Notes under the pieces: model-generated
Databases searched by the model: none
The model's input: only the letters and a program-made list of their open reading frames with translations
What the model was told of the DNA's origin: nothing
Shown: positions 6,774 through 7,392 of the stretch, one piece after another
How the letters are laid out: each line of letters opens with the position of its first letter
Position numbering within the stretch: position 1 is the stretch's first letter
NCBI GenBank assembly: GCA_945874195.1
Contig: CAMCFW010000097.1
Span: forward strand, 1 to 7,392
DNA length: 7,392 nt
Origin: Chryseobacterium gleum
Lineage (GTDB): Bacteria; Bacteroidota; Bacteroidia; UBA10329
Direction of reading: 5' to 3'
Translations under genes and position numbers: made by a program

Positions 6774-6813
6774 AAACAAGAAAGCCCTGCGAAGTTCATC
6801 GCAGGGCTTTCTT
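6768..6813 (-). terminator. Intrinsic terminator/attenuator between the beta-helix-like gene and the TonB receptor gene
   Basis: AAGAAAGCCCTGCGA (6778-6792) and TCGCAGGGCTTTCTT (6799-6813) form a perfect 15-bp stem with a 6-base loop. On the minus strand, the direction of both flanking genes, the stem runs into CTTTCTTGTTTT, an interrupted U-tract. It starts 23 bases after the stop of the upstream gene and ends 37 bases before the receptor ATG. It probably ends or attenuates the upstream transcript. The interrupted U-tract may allow read-through into the receptor gene. Confidence 0.85.
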
Positions 6814-6836
6814 AACAATTATTTAAGCTATGTCGA

Positions 6837-7392
6837 TCACAGTTCTCCTCTCACCCCGGCAGCGGTCCAAGAGAAAAGGGTTGCTGGATTGATAGTGCTT
6901 CCGCTTCCGCTGGTCATTGCGCCTTCTGCTGCGGTCTGGTCTGCACCCGGTACAGGGCATGTGGCAGGAGGAGTAGCGACATCAGTAGATGCAGTGTAAA
7001 CAGTTACAGCACTGAATGTTGAGTTGGTGAAGATCAACTTAGGAGAGACATCCGTCAGGTACGTGAAAGAATCTGTCTTTGGATCTGCACAATCATTCTG
7101 ATAGCTTGCACGGATCTTGATCGCGTTCGTGTAATCGAAGGTCACATTCTCAATTGTTCCCTGTGACTTTGATTTGAAGTCGCCAGGTGAACCTTCAGTT
7201 CCTTCTCTCTTGCAGATACCGTTGATCAGGGTGAAAAGACCGCCTGTGTTGGTGGTTCCTTCCGGACCATCGATCTCAAGGCCTTCATCGGTTGCAACTC
7301 CGTCACCTTGTATCACTGCAAAACTGCTGATCGTTCCTGAGTAGTTCTGGTCAATATCAACACCATCATCACCTTGGTAGAACACCAATGCA
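6837..7392 (-). CDS. C-terminal part of a secreted beta-helix-like protein next to a TonB receptor (partial)
   Basis: The reading frame is open to the right edge, so the N terminus, including any signal peptide, lies outside; 184 codons are visible. The TTG at 7388-7386 is in frame but sits within conserved-looking sequence (ALVFYQGDDGVDIDQNYSG), so it is unlikely to be the true start. The segment is rich in Gly, Thr, Ser and Asp with short alternating beta strands. The block YQGDDGVDIDQNYSGTISSF, then VIQGDG and GLEIDGPEG, resembles the last turns of right-handed beta-helix surface proteins of Bacteroidota. In those, a 'GDD-x-x-D-x-D-x-x-x-x-G' turn is followed by a strand and an acidic Gly-rich loop. 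The end, FSWTAAGVRGEL, has no T9SS sorting motif. Three visible cysteines (ICK, DCAD and TCPVPG) may form disulfides. From memory, such proteins are often coded beside TonB-dependent receptors, as here, and may be surface partners of the receptor; that role is inference. The family call is moderate, based on pattern memory only. Confidence 0.62.
   Translation of the reverse strand, partial: ALVFYQGDDGVDIDQNYSGTISSFAVIQGDGVATDEGLEIDGPEGTTNTGGLFTLINGICKREGTEGSPGDFKSKSQGTIENVTFDYTNAIKIRASYQNDCADPKTDSFTYLTDVSPKLIFTNSTFSAVTVYTASTDVATPPATCPVPGADQTAAEGAMTSGSGSTINPATLFSWTAAGVRGEL

Overview
The window looks like chromosomal DNA from a member of the phylum Bacteroidota, probably a free-living member of the Flavobacteriales type. 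The evidence is a secreted protease ending in a type IX secretion (T9SS) sorting domain, a TonB-dependent receptor that opens with a carboxypeptidase-D-like regulatory domain, tandem-domain universal stress proteins, start codons without strong Shine-Dalgarno sequences, and promoter-like words close to the Bacteroidota TAnnTTTG -7 element. The sequence alone does not support a genus or species call.

Layout from left to right. (1) 1-893, minus strand: two universal stress protein (Usp) genes in a likely operon. The upstream one (81-893) is complete and has two Usp domains. The downstream one is cut by the left edge and only its first 21 codons are visible (1-65). (2) 894-1150: a divergent intergenic region with an FNR/CRP-like palindrome upstream of the usp genes and weak promoter candidates in both directions. 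(3) 1151-3229, plus strand: a secreted pappalysin-type (M43) zinc metalloprotease with a PKD domain, a jelly-roll-like region and a T9SS C-terminal sorting domain, followed by a strong intrinsic terminator. (4) 3441-3830, plus strand: a small exported protein with MORN-variant (YwqK-like) repeats. (5) 3848-3890: a bidirectional terminator between convergent genes. (6) 3906-6740, minus strand: a 944-residue TonB-dependent outer-membrane receptor. (7) 6837-7392, minus strand: the C-terminal part of a larger, probably secreted beta-helix-like protein. It lies directly upstream of the receptor and is separated from it by a perfect 15-bp-stem terminator hairpin.

Most of the window concerns the cell envelope and surface: a secreted protease, an exported repeat protein, an outer-membrane receptor and its neighbouring surface-type protein. 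The Usp pair is a separate stress-response unit, possibly under oxygen or redox control if the FNR-like site is real. I see no RNA gene, CRISPR array, insertion sequence or phage gene, and no clear sign of a new defence or mobile system. The items most worth a second look are the receptor/beta-helix pair with its intervening hairpin, and the FNR-like site in front of the usp operon.
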